From positions 27,291,120 to 27,355,119 of the forward strand of contig NC_053145.1 in assembly GCF_016808335.1 (NCBI RefSeq): a stretch of 64,000 bases of DNA. Direction: 5' to 3'. The stretch comes from Panicum virgatum (taxonomy: Eukaryota > Streptophyta > Magnoliopsida > Poales > Poaceae). The position numbers were made by a program, and so were the translations under genes. Positions 1 through 9,117 of this stretch are shown here, one piece after another. Position 1 is the stretch's first letter, and the number at the start of each line of letters is the position of its first letter. The notes under the pieces were generated by a model, which searched no databases, was not told where the DNA came from, and saw only the letters and a program-made list of their open reading frames with translations.

Positions 1-930
1 AGGGATTTTTGTAGTTGACTAGTTAGGATAGACCTTGCTTGGTCACCCAGATAGCACACAACTGTTGTGAAAATATCCCGAACTACTCGATCTTATCGAG
101 TAGTATGTCCTATACATAGACTGGATTGATTTCTAGAATAGGACTGTTAGGATTGAACTCCGTCGAGTTAATCAAGACATGAATATTCTAGAAATATCCC
201 AAACTTACTCGAGCAGAGTGAGTAAGGTGTCCTACCCGAGGATTGGAGTAACTCTTAGGGCAAGTCTGTTAGGTACGAACCCCGTCGAGTTGCCCAAGAC
301 GAAAATGCCGAAGGAGTATCCAAAACCTACTCAGGCCAGCGAGTAGGGTGTCCTTTAACAAGGACCGGAGTAATCCTTAAGACAGAACTGTTAGGTATGA
401 ACCCCGTCGGGTTGCCCAAGACGTAAATGTCGAAAAGATATCCAAAACCTAGTCGGGCCAGCGAGTAGGGTGTCCGTTAACAAGGATTGGAGTAATCCAT
501 AAGATAGAACTGTTAGGTACGAACCCCGTCAGGTTGCCCAAGACGTAAATGTCGAAGGGATATCCAAAACCTACTCAAGCTAGTGAGTAGGGTGTCCTTT
601 AACAAGGGCTGGAGTAATCCGTAAGACAGAACTGTTAGGTATGAACCCCGTCGGGTTGCCCAAGACGTAAATGTCAAAGGGATATCCAAAACCTACTCGA
701 GCTAGCGAGTAGGGTGTCCTTTAACAAGGACTAGAGTAATTCGTAAGACAGAACTGTTAGGTACGAATCCCGTCGGGTTGCCCAAGACGTAAATGTCGAA
801 GGGATATCCAAAACCTACTCGAGCGAGGCGAGTAGGGTGTCCTTAACATGGACTGGAGTGACTTTTAGGACAGAACTATTAGGTATGAACCCCGTCGGGT
901 TACCCAAGACGTAAATGTCAAAAAAGCACT
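1..930 (-). repeat. About 120-bp tandem array, eight copies (element A)
   Basis: A conserved core of the form GTTAGG..GAACCCCGTCGGGTTGCCCAAGAC recurs near 24, 146, 268, 388, 508, 628, 748 and 868, a period of about 120 bp. Copies towards 600-900 are most alike and those at the left edge most diverged. Each unit has a dyad, CCTACTCG facing CGAGTAGG across about six bases. The same unit occurs in element B at 18750-19215 in the matching element orientation. Tandem arrays between pol and the 3' end are a known feature of Tat/Ogre elements and a source of plant satellites. Confidence 0.92.
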
Positions 931-1257
931 CGAGTGTAAACCATAAAAACTACTCGATAGCTGCTCTAATGCTGAGCGTGACTTTCGAGATGGGGTATTG
1001 GTCGTATGAGCGAAAGCCAAGTAGTCGATTTATGGGAGAAATCAACTTTTATTTGGATTTGTCGAAATTACAATAGTTGTAAAGTGACAGACTCTGACAC
1101 TTAAGACCTACCCCTTACCCGTTAGACATGGGCAATGGTTTACATGACTGAATAAAACTTATTCGAAGATAAAACTAGTCGATATGATGGTCGACTAGAT
1201 TTGAGGTAAGGTCTCCTTCAGGAGAGGTGCCCCAAGGGCCTTGCGGAGTGAGTCACA
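931..1257. other. Spacer of element A, no gene seen
   Basis: This 327-bp stretch separates the tandem array from the end of the long A frame. It holds a few CTCGAG/ACTCGA motifs and no open frame or recognisable domain. The pol deletion junction of A probably lies here or at the end of the frame. Confidence 0.5.
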
Positions 1258-3240
1258 CTAGAAAATCATGTGAGAGCTCTTTGAGTGGATGAAGCACTTG
1301 CGTAGCAGTACTTTATTGATCCTATTTCCACCCTGAGATGATTCTCCTTGGTGCAGGGTGCGCGGTTTACCATGAGGACGGGTACTGGTGGTTACTGGCT
1401 TGTGCTTCTTGAAAGATGCGGAAGCCTTTGGTGGGATGCGGTAGTTGGAAGAAGGGTTGTAAGCCTCGACTTCCTCGCATTCCTTTCTCCTTGAGATGAT
1501 GACGTTGCGCGCATCGCGCCCAAAGTTGATAACGTTGCGGAGGTCGCAGTTGGAGTAGTCGTAGTTGTCGCCTTGCTGTTCCTGTAGGCTGTTAGCGAGG
1601 CGCTGGCGCCTGAACGCCCTTTTCTGGTTGAGCAGGCGACGATGTTTGTAGAGATCTTCTGCTGGATGCTGCTCTTCCAGTTGGACGGTGACAGTCACCG
1701 CTGGAGGAGGAGCAGGTGGATCTTCTTTGGTAGTAGCCTGAACTTCAGTGATTGTGGGAGGAGTAGTTTCCATATTGTCGGAAAGGTACTCGTCGAAATC
1801 ATCAGAATTGTAGTCGTCATGGTTGAGGCGCTCCGTGGGATCACCCTCAGGTTCTTCGGAGATACGAACCATGAGGGTTTCACGGCAAAGATCCTGAACC
1901 TCTTGGTCTTATTTACTTGAGGACGAGTCTAGAGGAGTGCTCTGTTAGTAAGGCAGATCCGCAGGCTATGACTCGGAGGTATTGGGATCTTGAGTCTTCC
2001 TCAGACGCACTGTTCGTCCTTGGGGCGTTGCATATATGACCAAGTTAGGGAGGGAGTCCTGATCGGACTTGGATTTGTTGGTTGAGTTGGACTCGACTTG
2101 CTTGCTATACTGGATTAGGCTGTCCAGCTTGTCCTCCGAGTCGGAAGAGTACTCGGATTCGAAATCGGTTAATCCGCCGATTTTAGAGTATGTGTGCTTT
2201 TGGTGAGCGAGAAGCGGAATGCCTATCTCTACACAAAGGACGTTCTCGTTCATCCAGTGTTGCCATGATTGAGTGGGAGTTAGCCCTACAGGCTCCTTGA
2301 TCCAGGGTTTGTCGAAAATTGAATCGCTGGATTGTTCGGGAGCTTTGGCTTTTCCTTTTTTGAGCTTGGCCAGTTCCCAAAGGGCGTTAGCATGTTCGGG
2401 TGGATTTGCCATAGCCTCCATGAACAACTCGATGTTGTCAGACCAATCCTCGAGATCATCGAATGGTTCAAAGTTCTCGAGACTATTCATGAAGCGATCA
2501 AAGTCTTGATCGAAAGAGGACTCGACTAGTTCCGGAGTCCGAATGTGAGAAGGTTTCGGTGAAGGGCTTTGATGTATCCTAGAGATAGACGGTCCCATCC
2601 GAACAAGCCGGGGGTTTGTCTCACCAGATCCCCCACAGATTCCTCCTCCCATTTTCTGCCTCTTATTTTGCAGGGTGCTTTTAGCTATCTTGAAATAGTC
2701 GATGAACTTGGAGTCCACGCGATTGATCCCTGAGAGTATATCTCCCGACATTTTCTGTGGTGGACTCAACACTTATGGGTTCTGTGATTTAGGTGTGCCA
2801 AGAGCCGTTTCTGCAAGTTTGATGCAGCCCTCAATTGATCGAGAAACTCGATTTATTTCATCGAGTAATTCTGAGTTTTTGATCTTAAGGCGTTTGATCA
2901 TCTTGAGATGAGTCAAGTATTTTCCAAGAGTTTTCAAAAAGTGAGGTTTTTCGAAATCAGAGTTTGTGTCGAACTCGACTGAACCGAGAGTTCGGGTCGG
3001 AGTTGACACATTTCTTGGGTTGTTCGAGTCGAGTTTGGGTAGAACTCTTTTTTCGTCGAGATCCACAGACTCGCGGATGCCGGCGACTTGGGAGCTGGTT
3101 TTCGGTTTAGGCAAATTAGGCGTGACAAGGTGGCTGGAGAAGCCTCCCGTTCCGTCAGCCGTGCATGCCCAGGAACCAAAAACGAGGGTTGTGCCTTCTG
3201 GCACGTTGTTGGCATCGCTTGACCTGGCCATCGAATTCAC
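1258..3240 (-). pseudogene. Element A gag-like long frame (N-terminal region), interrupted by stops
   Basis: Three open pieces (3240-2773, 2772-1966, 1872-1258) lie in the same minus-strand frame, about 660 codons in all. They are separated only by stop codons (TAA at 2775, TAG at 1968 and two TAA further on), with no frameshift. The protein is hydrophilic and rich in Ser and acidic residues, with a WSDNIELFMEAMA helix in the middle and a basic KRAFRRQRL patch near the C-terminus. It resembles the poorly conserved region ahead of the gag core in Tat/RIRE2-type elements. No gag core, zinc knuckle or protease follows. The first likely start is the Met of MARSSDA at about 3225, shortly after the primer-binding site. 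The domain assignment is by position and composition, not by a clear family match. Confidence 0.6.
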
Positions 3241-3257
3241 TTATGAACTCGCTGAAT

Positions 3258-3275
3258 CCCCTACCTGGCGTGCCA
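3258..3275 (-). other. Primer-binding site of element A
   Basis: In element orientation TGGCACGCCAGGTAGGGG lies 8 bases inside the 5' LTR. It starts with the TGG that pairs with a tRNA CCA end. I have not assigned the tRNA. Confidence 0.75.
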
Positions 3276-3283
3276 GCTATCGG

Positions 3284-3692
3284 TGTTTACCGCCAAGCCT
3301 GCTCAGGGATACCCTTAGAAGTAGGGTTTGTAGATAGGGATCGTCTGCTCTAGAACTCGATGGTACAAGGAACACAAAGATTTAGACAGGTTCAGACTGC
3401 GAGTTTGAGTAATACCCTACGTCCTGTGTGGTTTGTATTGCCTTAAGTCTTGATGATTGTTTGGAGGGGGTCCCTGCTCACCCTTATATATCAGGGGAGA
3501 CAAGGTTACATGGAAAGTCCTAGCTGAGTATAGTTGGAAACCTACTACAACACAATCGGGTAGTTTCCTTTGTACTGCAGCTAGTTCTACGCCTATTCGA
3601 GTAGTTACAAAAGAGGTAAGGTACATCCATGAGCTATCCCTTACTCTAGAATATTCTATGCTATAAGTAGTCCCGCTGCCCCGGGTCTGACA
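3284..3692 (-). repeat. 5' LTR of element A (409 bp)
   Basis: On the minus strand it begins TGTCAGACCCGGGGCAGCGG and ends GGCGGTAAACA. It aligns along its length with the 3' LTR of element B (22235-22644), with scattered substitutions. A TATATAAG box lies at 3484-3491 (minus). The outer boundary interrupts the reading frame of B's gag. Confidence 0.9.
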
Positions 3693-3995
3693 CGTGGCTC
3701 GAGAGCATGGCACGCGAGTCCATACACTCATGGGATGATCTCAAGAAAGCCTTCATCAACAACTTCCAAGGGTCACTACATCGAGTGGCTACTCGACACG
3801 CCTTGTCCATGTGCAAGCAAGAGCAAGGTGAATCGATTAGATCCTACATCAAGCGCTTCTTCGACACAAGAGACACCATCCCCAACGTTGCCGATGACGA
3901 CGTCATCGACTACTTCCAGAGCGGCTTTACCGTCCAGTCTCTGTACCGTGACTTCGGGCGTAATCGCCCCAAAACGGTAGTGGCGCTGCGTGACA
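3693..3995 (+). pseudogene. Element B gag core, fragment between insertions A and C
   Basis: Frame 2 is open from the A junction. It reads through TWLESMARESIHSWDDLKKA, then the retrotransposon gag signature around residues FINNFQG, a QGESIRSYIKRF motif and VIDYFQSGF. This is the core of the Ty3/Gypsy gag (Retrotrans_gag family), the nucleocapsid-forming part of the particle. Its upstream half is beyond element A and off the window. Its downstream half resumes at 15964 after element C. The clean frame up to both junctions shows that A and C are later insertions. Confidence 0.85.
3991..3995. repeat. Target-site duplication TGACA, left copy (element C)
   Basis: TGACA directly precedes the TGTAACACCC start of C and is repeated at 15959-15963 directly after its GGGTGTTACA end. 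A perfect 5-bp duplication fixes the boundaries of C. Confidence 0.95.
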
Positions 3996-4656
3996 TGTAA
4001 CACCCTAGTTTAAATTCCAGCATTTAATAATAAATTTAATTGGTTTATTTCATTTTCTAGGATTTATTTTGCTTAGTCTGGCATTTAATCTAATTTTTGG
4101 TTCCACAAGTAATTAAAATTTGTCTAAGTTTAAAAATTTGTTGTTGCATTCATGCTGGTGCATTTGTTTTATTTGTTTGAGTGTTAGAGTTGAATTCAAA
4201 TTCAATTTTGAATTCAAATAGACTTGGTTGAGTTAGTTTGAATAGGAAAAGAAATAGAAAAGAGGAAGGAAAATAGAAAACCTAACCCGGACCCAAACCC
4301 ACCTCAGCCCAGAAGGGAAAGGAAGAAAACCCGGCCCAAGAAAACCCGGCAGCCCAGTCCAACCCTCTCCCGCGGCCCAACCCGCACGGCCCACACCCCA
4401 GACCCAGCTCGCACCGGCCTGCTCCCGCAGCGCCCACTCTCGCGCGTCGCCCTCCACTCCGCCTGGCCCACCTGCCAGCGCTGGGCCCACCCGTCAGCCA
4501 GCCCTGCGCTCGCCCGCGTCCCCGTCTCCGCCGCTGACTAGTCTGGCCCACCAGGCAGCTTCATCTCCCCCGCGCAACCGCCCGCCCGCAATCCCCGGCG
4601 AAGTCCATGCCGTGATTCCCCGCCCGGGCGCGCACGCCAAGGGTGCTCCGCCGCCC

Positions 4657-4664
4657 TATAAATA
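4657..4664 (+). promoter_or_regulatory. TATA box of the element C LTR
   Basis: TATAAATA lies in a GC-rich promoter-like setting. It recurs at 13172-13179 in the 3' LTR. Transcription would start about 30 bp downstream. Candidate splice donors (CACG|GTGAGT near 4908, CTCTG|GTGAGT at 5122) and an acceptor (TTCGCAG near 4982) follow, suggesting a spliced leader. Confidence 0.7.
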
Positions 4665-5992
4665 CCGCCCGCGGACCCCCCAGCACCCTCACCCCCAAGC
4701 CCAAGGCCGCCACAAACCCTAGCCGCCGCACCAGTACAGCCCCGCCGCGCGGAGCCCCTGCGCCGCCGCGTCCACGTTGCTCTGCCGCACCGGAGTCCCA
4801 GCTAGGCCGCGCAGCAGCCTCGCCACGACCCCAGGAGCACCACGGAGGCCGCCATCCCCGACCCCGAACCTCACCTGCCTCGGATTTCCACCCGAGCGCC
4901 GCCACGGTGAGTTGGCTCCTCACCGAATTTCCTCGCCGCCGGCCCAGCTCCGGCCATCCTGACCCCCTAGTTCGCTTCGCAGTGCCACCACTCGTTGATC
5001 CGTGCGGCCCAGGAGCCCGGAGGAGCCCAGCACTGCCCGGACCGCGAGTACCGCCCCACCGTCGCCGCACGACCACGCCGGCGTCCACCCTGCACAGCCG
5101 CTACGGCCACCACAAACCTCTGGTGAGTGTCAGCACCTTCTCCTGCACTTTTTGCACTCGGTTCGGTATGCTGTAGGCCCTAGAAAAACCGGGACGGCTT
5201 GCTCCGGCGAGACCTCGCCGCGCCGAGCCGCCTCCACCGTCGAGCTCCACGCTCCAGTCATCCCCGTGCCCAGATTTTGCCACCAGTGGCTTACGCATAC
5301 AGCGTAGGTGCCTCCCGACCCAGCCCCCATTCGAATCCGCCCCAGGAAGACCGAGTTCGGTCTTCTCCGGTCGTGCGCCGCCGCGGGAGCGCGCCGCCGG
5401 CGAGTCCCACCGCCGCCCGCTCGCCCTTTCAACCTGGGCCGTCAGATCCGAAATTGAGGCACGGGATTAGATCACGGCCATGTCTGTTCTGAGCCGCCAG
5501 ATCTCAATCCAACGGATCAGATCCGTGCGTATCCCTTCGCCTGGCCATTTTGTTAAAGAGACAATGCTCTTTTTAGAATTCAACCCGCGGTCCACCTGAG
5601 TTCAAAAATAATTAGATTTAAGTCCTGGTTTTAACGCGTAGCCCCCTGAATTTCTTTAAAATAGTACCCGCAGTCCAGGCTTGAAGTTTTTGCGAGTTAG
5701 ACCCTGAAACTTTAGTTTATTTACGTTTTAGTCCCTAGTTTTAGCAGAAAAGTCCCTGGAACCCTATTTTTATTACAAATAAGCCCCTGAACCTTGTTTT
5801 TAGCCTAGATTATGCGTTTTAGCTCCGTTTTAGGCGTTCTTTATATCCACGCGATCGTTGTAATGCGTAGAATAGTTTAAGACTAGTTTAGTGTGCTGTT
5901 TTTATGTATTGATGTACTGTTTCTTAGTTTTTATTAGTGTTTGCTTGTATGCTTATTACTGTGCATTGTTTTGGCCATGTGTTCGTGAGTAG

Positions 5993-7186
5993 ACGTTGAT
6001 CCATCTAAGGAGCCCCAGTACCAGTACCCGGAGCATCCGTATTCCGAGCACTTTGAGCAGCAGCAGGAGCAGTACGAGGAAGGCAAGTATAACATGAACA
6101 ACCTATCATCTTTAAATACAATTTCATACTGCATTTAATACTGTATGCCTATAAGGATTTCCTAGCCAAATTTATCCTTTATATATTACCTTGGGTTGCA
6201 TTTTGGTTAGTTGTGCTAGGTGCCGCGCTATAACACACTCTGGTCCTTTTTAATTAATTTGATTAATGGTTTACTTGAACTTAATTCTGAGAGTGGCCCT
6301 CTGTGTGGCTTGAGTGGCTCATGTCTCGTTAAAAGATGGTTTTTTTGTAGAAACATGGTTTAGGGGGCCAGCACGGTTCTTAGTGCTTGGTTGGCCACTC
6401 TCCATAAGGACCGGTTCATAGAGCGACAACCTGGGACAACAGCGCTACCACAAGGCTAGAATGGGATAGACTTGGCTTACTAATTAGGTCTTTTTGGTTT
6501 GGAGTAACTTACCTGCGGGGCAAGAGTAGTAAGCTTCAATGGTCCCTGCTCCTCCAGCTGGTCTGTGCTTGGTTTGCGTACCTGTGCTTGTACCCCCGTG
6601 AGGTGGGCCCCATCGTCGCTGACCTAACTCTCGCGGTTACGCCTTACCAATGAGATTCTTTGTAACGGCCTCGTAGTGAGTCGCTAGTCATCTCACCTAA
6701 GGAAGTGTGATGAACCTCTAGCGTAGCTCACGACTTGTGGGTAAAGATGTGCAACCTCTGCAGAGTGTAAAACTGGTATACTAGCCGTGCTCACGGTCAT
6801 GAGCGGCCCAGATCCTCCTTTTGATTAGTGGGGTTGTCTCCTTCCGACGAGGGAGGTGCCTCTCGGGGTTACCTTGGTGGCTTGGTCTTGGTTTGGTTCT
6901 CAGTAGTAACATGATTAATTCTGATTAATTACTATGTAACTGGGTTAAAGGTAATTTATCGACTCGTAGTAATTAGCTTTAGTAAAATTTTGCCAAGACT
7001 TAAAAGCCAATGCAGTCAGTCAGCCAACCTTAGAGCCTCATAGTTTGTGTTATACTTGTTGAGTACAAGTTGTGTACTCACTCTTGCCTCTTCTCTACTT
7101 TTTCCTCTTGGCTACGCTACTGCTGCTCAGTTCCTGCCGACACGAGGGAGTTCGTCCAGCGCTACCAGGACTACGAGGACTTCTAG
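5993..7186 (+). other. Candidate split mini-gene exons inside the 5' LTR of C
   Basis: Exon-like block 1 (5993-6082, 90 nt) follows GTGAGTAG and ends AAG|GCAAGT, a GC-type donor. Block 2 (7131-7186, 56 nt) follows CTGCTGCTCAG and ends at a TAG. Joined, the two keep phase and encode a short Glu/Gln/Tyr-rich peptide ending in YQDYEDF. The 3' LTR copy and the diverged element H copy (61609-61692, 84 nt) keep the frame: indels are multiples of three and several changes are synonymous. An AATAAATAA lies downstream. I see no ATG in the upstream transcribed part, so translation is uncertain and the function is unknown. Confidence 0.4.
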
Positions 7187-7445
7187 GTGTTCGTCTCCCA
7201 GTCGACGTCCCTGTGGCGCCCTGCTCAGCTTCGGAGAGCTTTTACCGTATTTGTACTTCGCTTCCGCTGTATCAGACATTTTGTCATTAATGTAATAAAT
7301 AACATTCGTATTTCATTTCATTATGTCTTTTTATGTGATATGTGCTATGATATACTGTTCATTCTGTTGTATATACGTGTGACTTGATCCTGGCACGTAT
7401 ATGATTGCTCGGTTTATGTTCTTTTATAAACCGGGTGTTACAGAG

Positions 7446-7457
7446 TGGTATCAGAGC
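7446..7457 (+). other. Primer-binding site of element C (initiator tRNA-Met type)
   Basis: TGGTATCAGAGC lies three bases after the 5' LTR. This is the standard plant primer-binding site complementary to the 3' end of initiator tRNA-Met. Confidence 0.95.
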
Positions 7458-7989
7458 CGTATCGACTGTAGGACGAAGCCTAGATAGAACTGGTCGAGTT
7501 TTAAGTCTCCTCCTCTCCAATCCTTGTCTGCTGAAACTATTTTACTATTATACCCCTTAACTTCTATGACTTTTACCCTTCTTGCCTTGATTTTTCTCTC
7601 TGAAGAATAGTTTTCGTAGATTTTGGCCTGAATCAGTCATCTGACCACCATGAGTATAGCTAGGTGACCTTTTTATAATAATACGATAGCATGTTCTGCG
7701 ACGCGTTGTGTTAGTCGAGTCTTTTGCTAAACTCGGCTAAGTCGTGGAAATTGTCTGCTTGTTATTATGCTACATGTTTGATTTGGATTTTTGAATGATT
7801 GCATAGCTTAGTAGTTTAAATTTGTTTAGAGAAAATCACTCTTATGCTAAAGTTAACTAATTAATAAAATGAGATAGATCGTTGGGGGTAAAACAGTCCA
7901 CTCTATCCTGTCTACTTTATCATGGCTGAGTCTTTTTCCGCGAAGAGTTATCATATCCATCTGAATTTATTCCTGCAATATCCTTACTC
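7458..7989 (+). other. Untranslated leader of element C
   Basis: These 532 bp between the primer-binding site and gag contain no open frame of note. The first 300 bp are conserved in element H (63025-63341). Confidence 0.7.
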
Positions 7990-9117
7990 GTGAAATCTTT
8001 TGTCCAAAATCAGATGGTGAACACCAGGCGTGGTTCTGACCAGCAGGGGCAGAACAACCAGGGTCAGAACACCCAGGGGACCGGAATCCCGATGCCTCCG
8101 CCTTTAACTCCGGAGCTGTACTTCCAGCTCCAGATGCAGATGATGGCCACCCTGAACAACACTGTTCAGGCTCTTCAGCAGGCTCACACTCAACCTCCGC
8201 CTCCTCCACTGCCGCAGCCTCGCGACAGGCGTGCTGAGTTCCTGAGGGGTCACCCGCCGACGTTTTCTCACACGTCCGACCCTCTTCAGGCTGACGACTG
8301 GCTCTGTGCAGTAGAGCGTCAGCTGGACATCGCCCAGTGCGATGATCGGGAGAGAGTTCTATACGCAGCAGGACAGCTGCGAGGGGCAGCTTTGGACTGG
8401 TGGGCGTCCCACCCAGTTCATGACCGCGAGTCTCTCACTTGGCTCCAGTTCAGGGAGCGTTTCCGCAGCCACAACGTCCCCGCGGGCGTTATGAAGATGA
8501 AGCAGAAGGAGTTCCTTGCACTGAAGCAGGGGACTATGTCGTTCATGGAGTATCGTGATCGCTTTCTGCAGCTCGCTCGCTACGCCCCTGCCGATGTTGC
8601 AGATGACAGCAAAAAGCAGGAGCACTTCATGGAGGGCCTTGAGGACTACCTCCAGTACGCGCTGCTCAACCTCCGCTTCGACGACTTCAACCATCTGGTT
8701 GACAGCGCGCTCAACACTGAGCGCAAGCACTTGGAGATGGAGGACAAGAAGAGGAAGATTGTCCCCGTTGCTTCCGGCAGCAACACTCGTCCCCGCCTCT
8801 AGCAGCCTCAGCAGTACTAGCAGCCTCAGTACCGGCCCCCTCAGCAGTACCAGTAGAGGCCACCACAGCAGTACCCGCCTCGACAGCAGCAGCAGGCGGG
8901 GCAGGGCCAGAGGTTACCGGCACTTCCGGCTCGTGCTACTCCACCGGCACCGCATGCTCCACGTCCGGCAGCTCCTACCGGACAGCAGGCTTCGACACTT
9001 GCACGCGTCTGCTATCACTGCGGCCAGCCGGGGCACTACGCCAACACTTGCCCCCGGAAGGCGCAGGCGGGACAGCAGGGGCGCCCAGCTCAGCCCAGGG
9101 CGCCAGCACAGGGTCGG
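7990..9117 (+). pseudogene. gag: Element C gag (capsid and nucleocapsid)
   Basis: Frame 1 opens at 7990; the likely start is the Met of MVNTRRG at about 8023. A Gln/Pro-rich N-terminus is followed by the gag core (ADDWLCAVERQL, then FRERFRSHNVP and MEYRDRFLQLARYAP). A Gln/Pro/Tyr-rich linker then leads to one CCHC zinc knuckle, [14 protein letters not shown], at 9010-9051. Gag would form the cytoplasmic virus-like particle and bind the RNA. Three in-frame TAG stops (8800, 8818, 8854) sit in the Gln-rich linker, each at a position where a Gln codon is expected. No frameshift is present, and the frame runs straight into pol. Confidence 0.92.

Larger units (their letters stand above)
1..3692 (-). 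mobile_element. Element A: pol-less Tat-lineage LTR retrotransposon, partial
   Basis: In element orientation (minus strand) it runs 5' LTR (3692-3284), primer-binding site, one long gag-like frame (3240-1258), then a tandem array (930-1) that reaches the left edge. The LTR and the array both match element B (22235-22644 and 18750-19215), so A and B are one family. No protease, reverse transcriptase, RNase H or integrase appears before the array begins. A is therefore a non-autonomous deletion derivative, comparable to the Dasheng/RIRE2 pair of rice. Its 5' LTR abuts B's gag at 3693, so it was inserted into B. The five bases CGTGG (3693-3697) are the expected target duplication, but the partner copy lies outside the window. 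Confidence 0.85.
3996..7442 (+). repeat. 5' LTR of element C
   Basis: It begins TGTAACACCC and ends GGGTGTTACA, a 10-bp terminal inverted repeat. An AT-rich first 250 bp is followed by a very GC- and CpG-rich block at about 4290-5550 with a TATA box at 4657-4664. After that comes an intron-like region, two exon-like blocks (5993-6082, 7131-7186) and an AATAAATAA signal near 7290. The many long open frames in the GC-rich block on both strands reflect base composition and are not annotated as genes. Confidence 0.95.

Noticed and set aside
1..930. Regularly spaced repeats, CRISPR-like at first sight
   Set aside because: The whole 120-bp unit repeats, with no unique spacers, and it recurs inside a plant retrotransposon. 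It is a tandem array.
4233..5492. Long open frames on both strands in the GC-rich part of the LTRs (also 12748-14071 and 59613-61236)
   Set aside because: Stops are rare in GC-rich DNA, frames overlap on both strands, they have low-complexity Pro/Arg/Ala composition, and they do not stay aligned between C and H.
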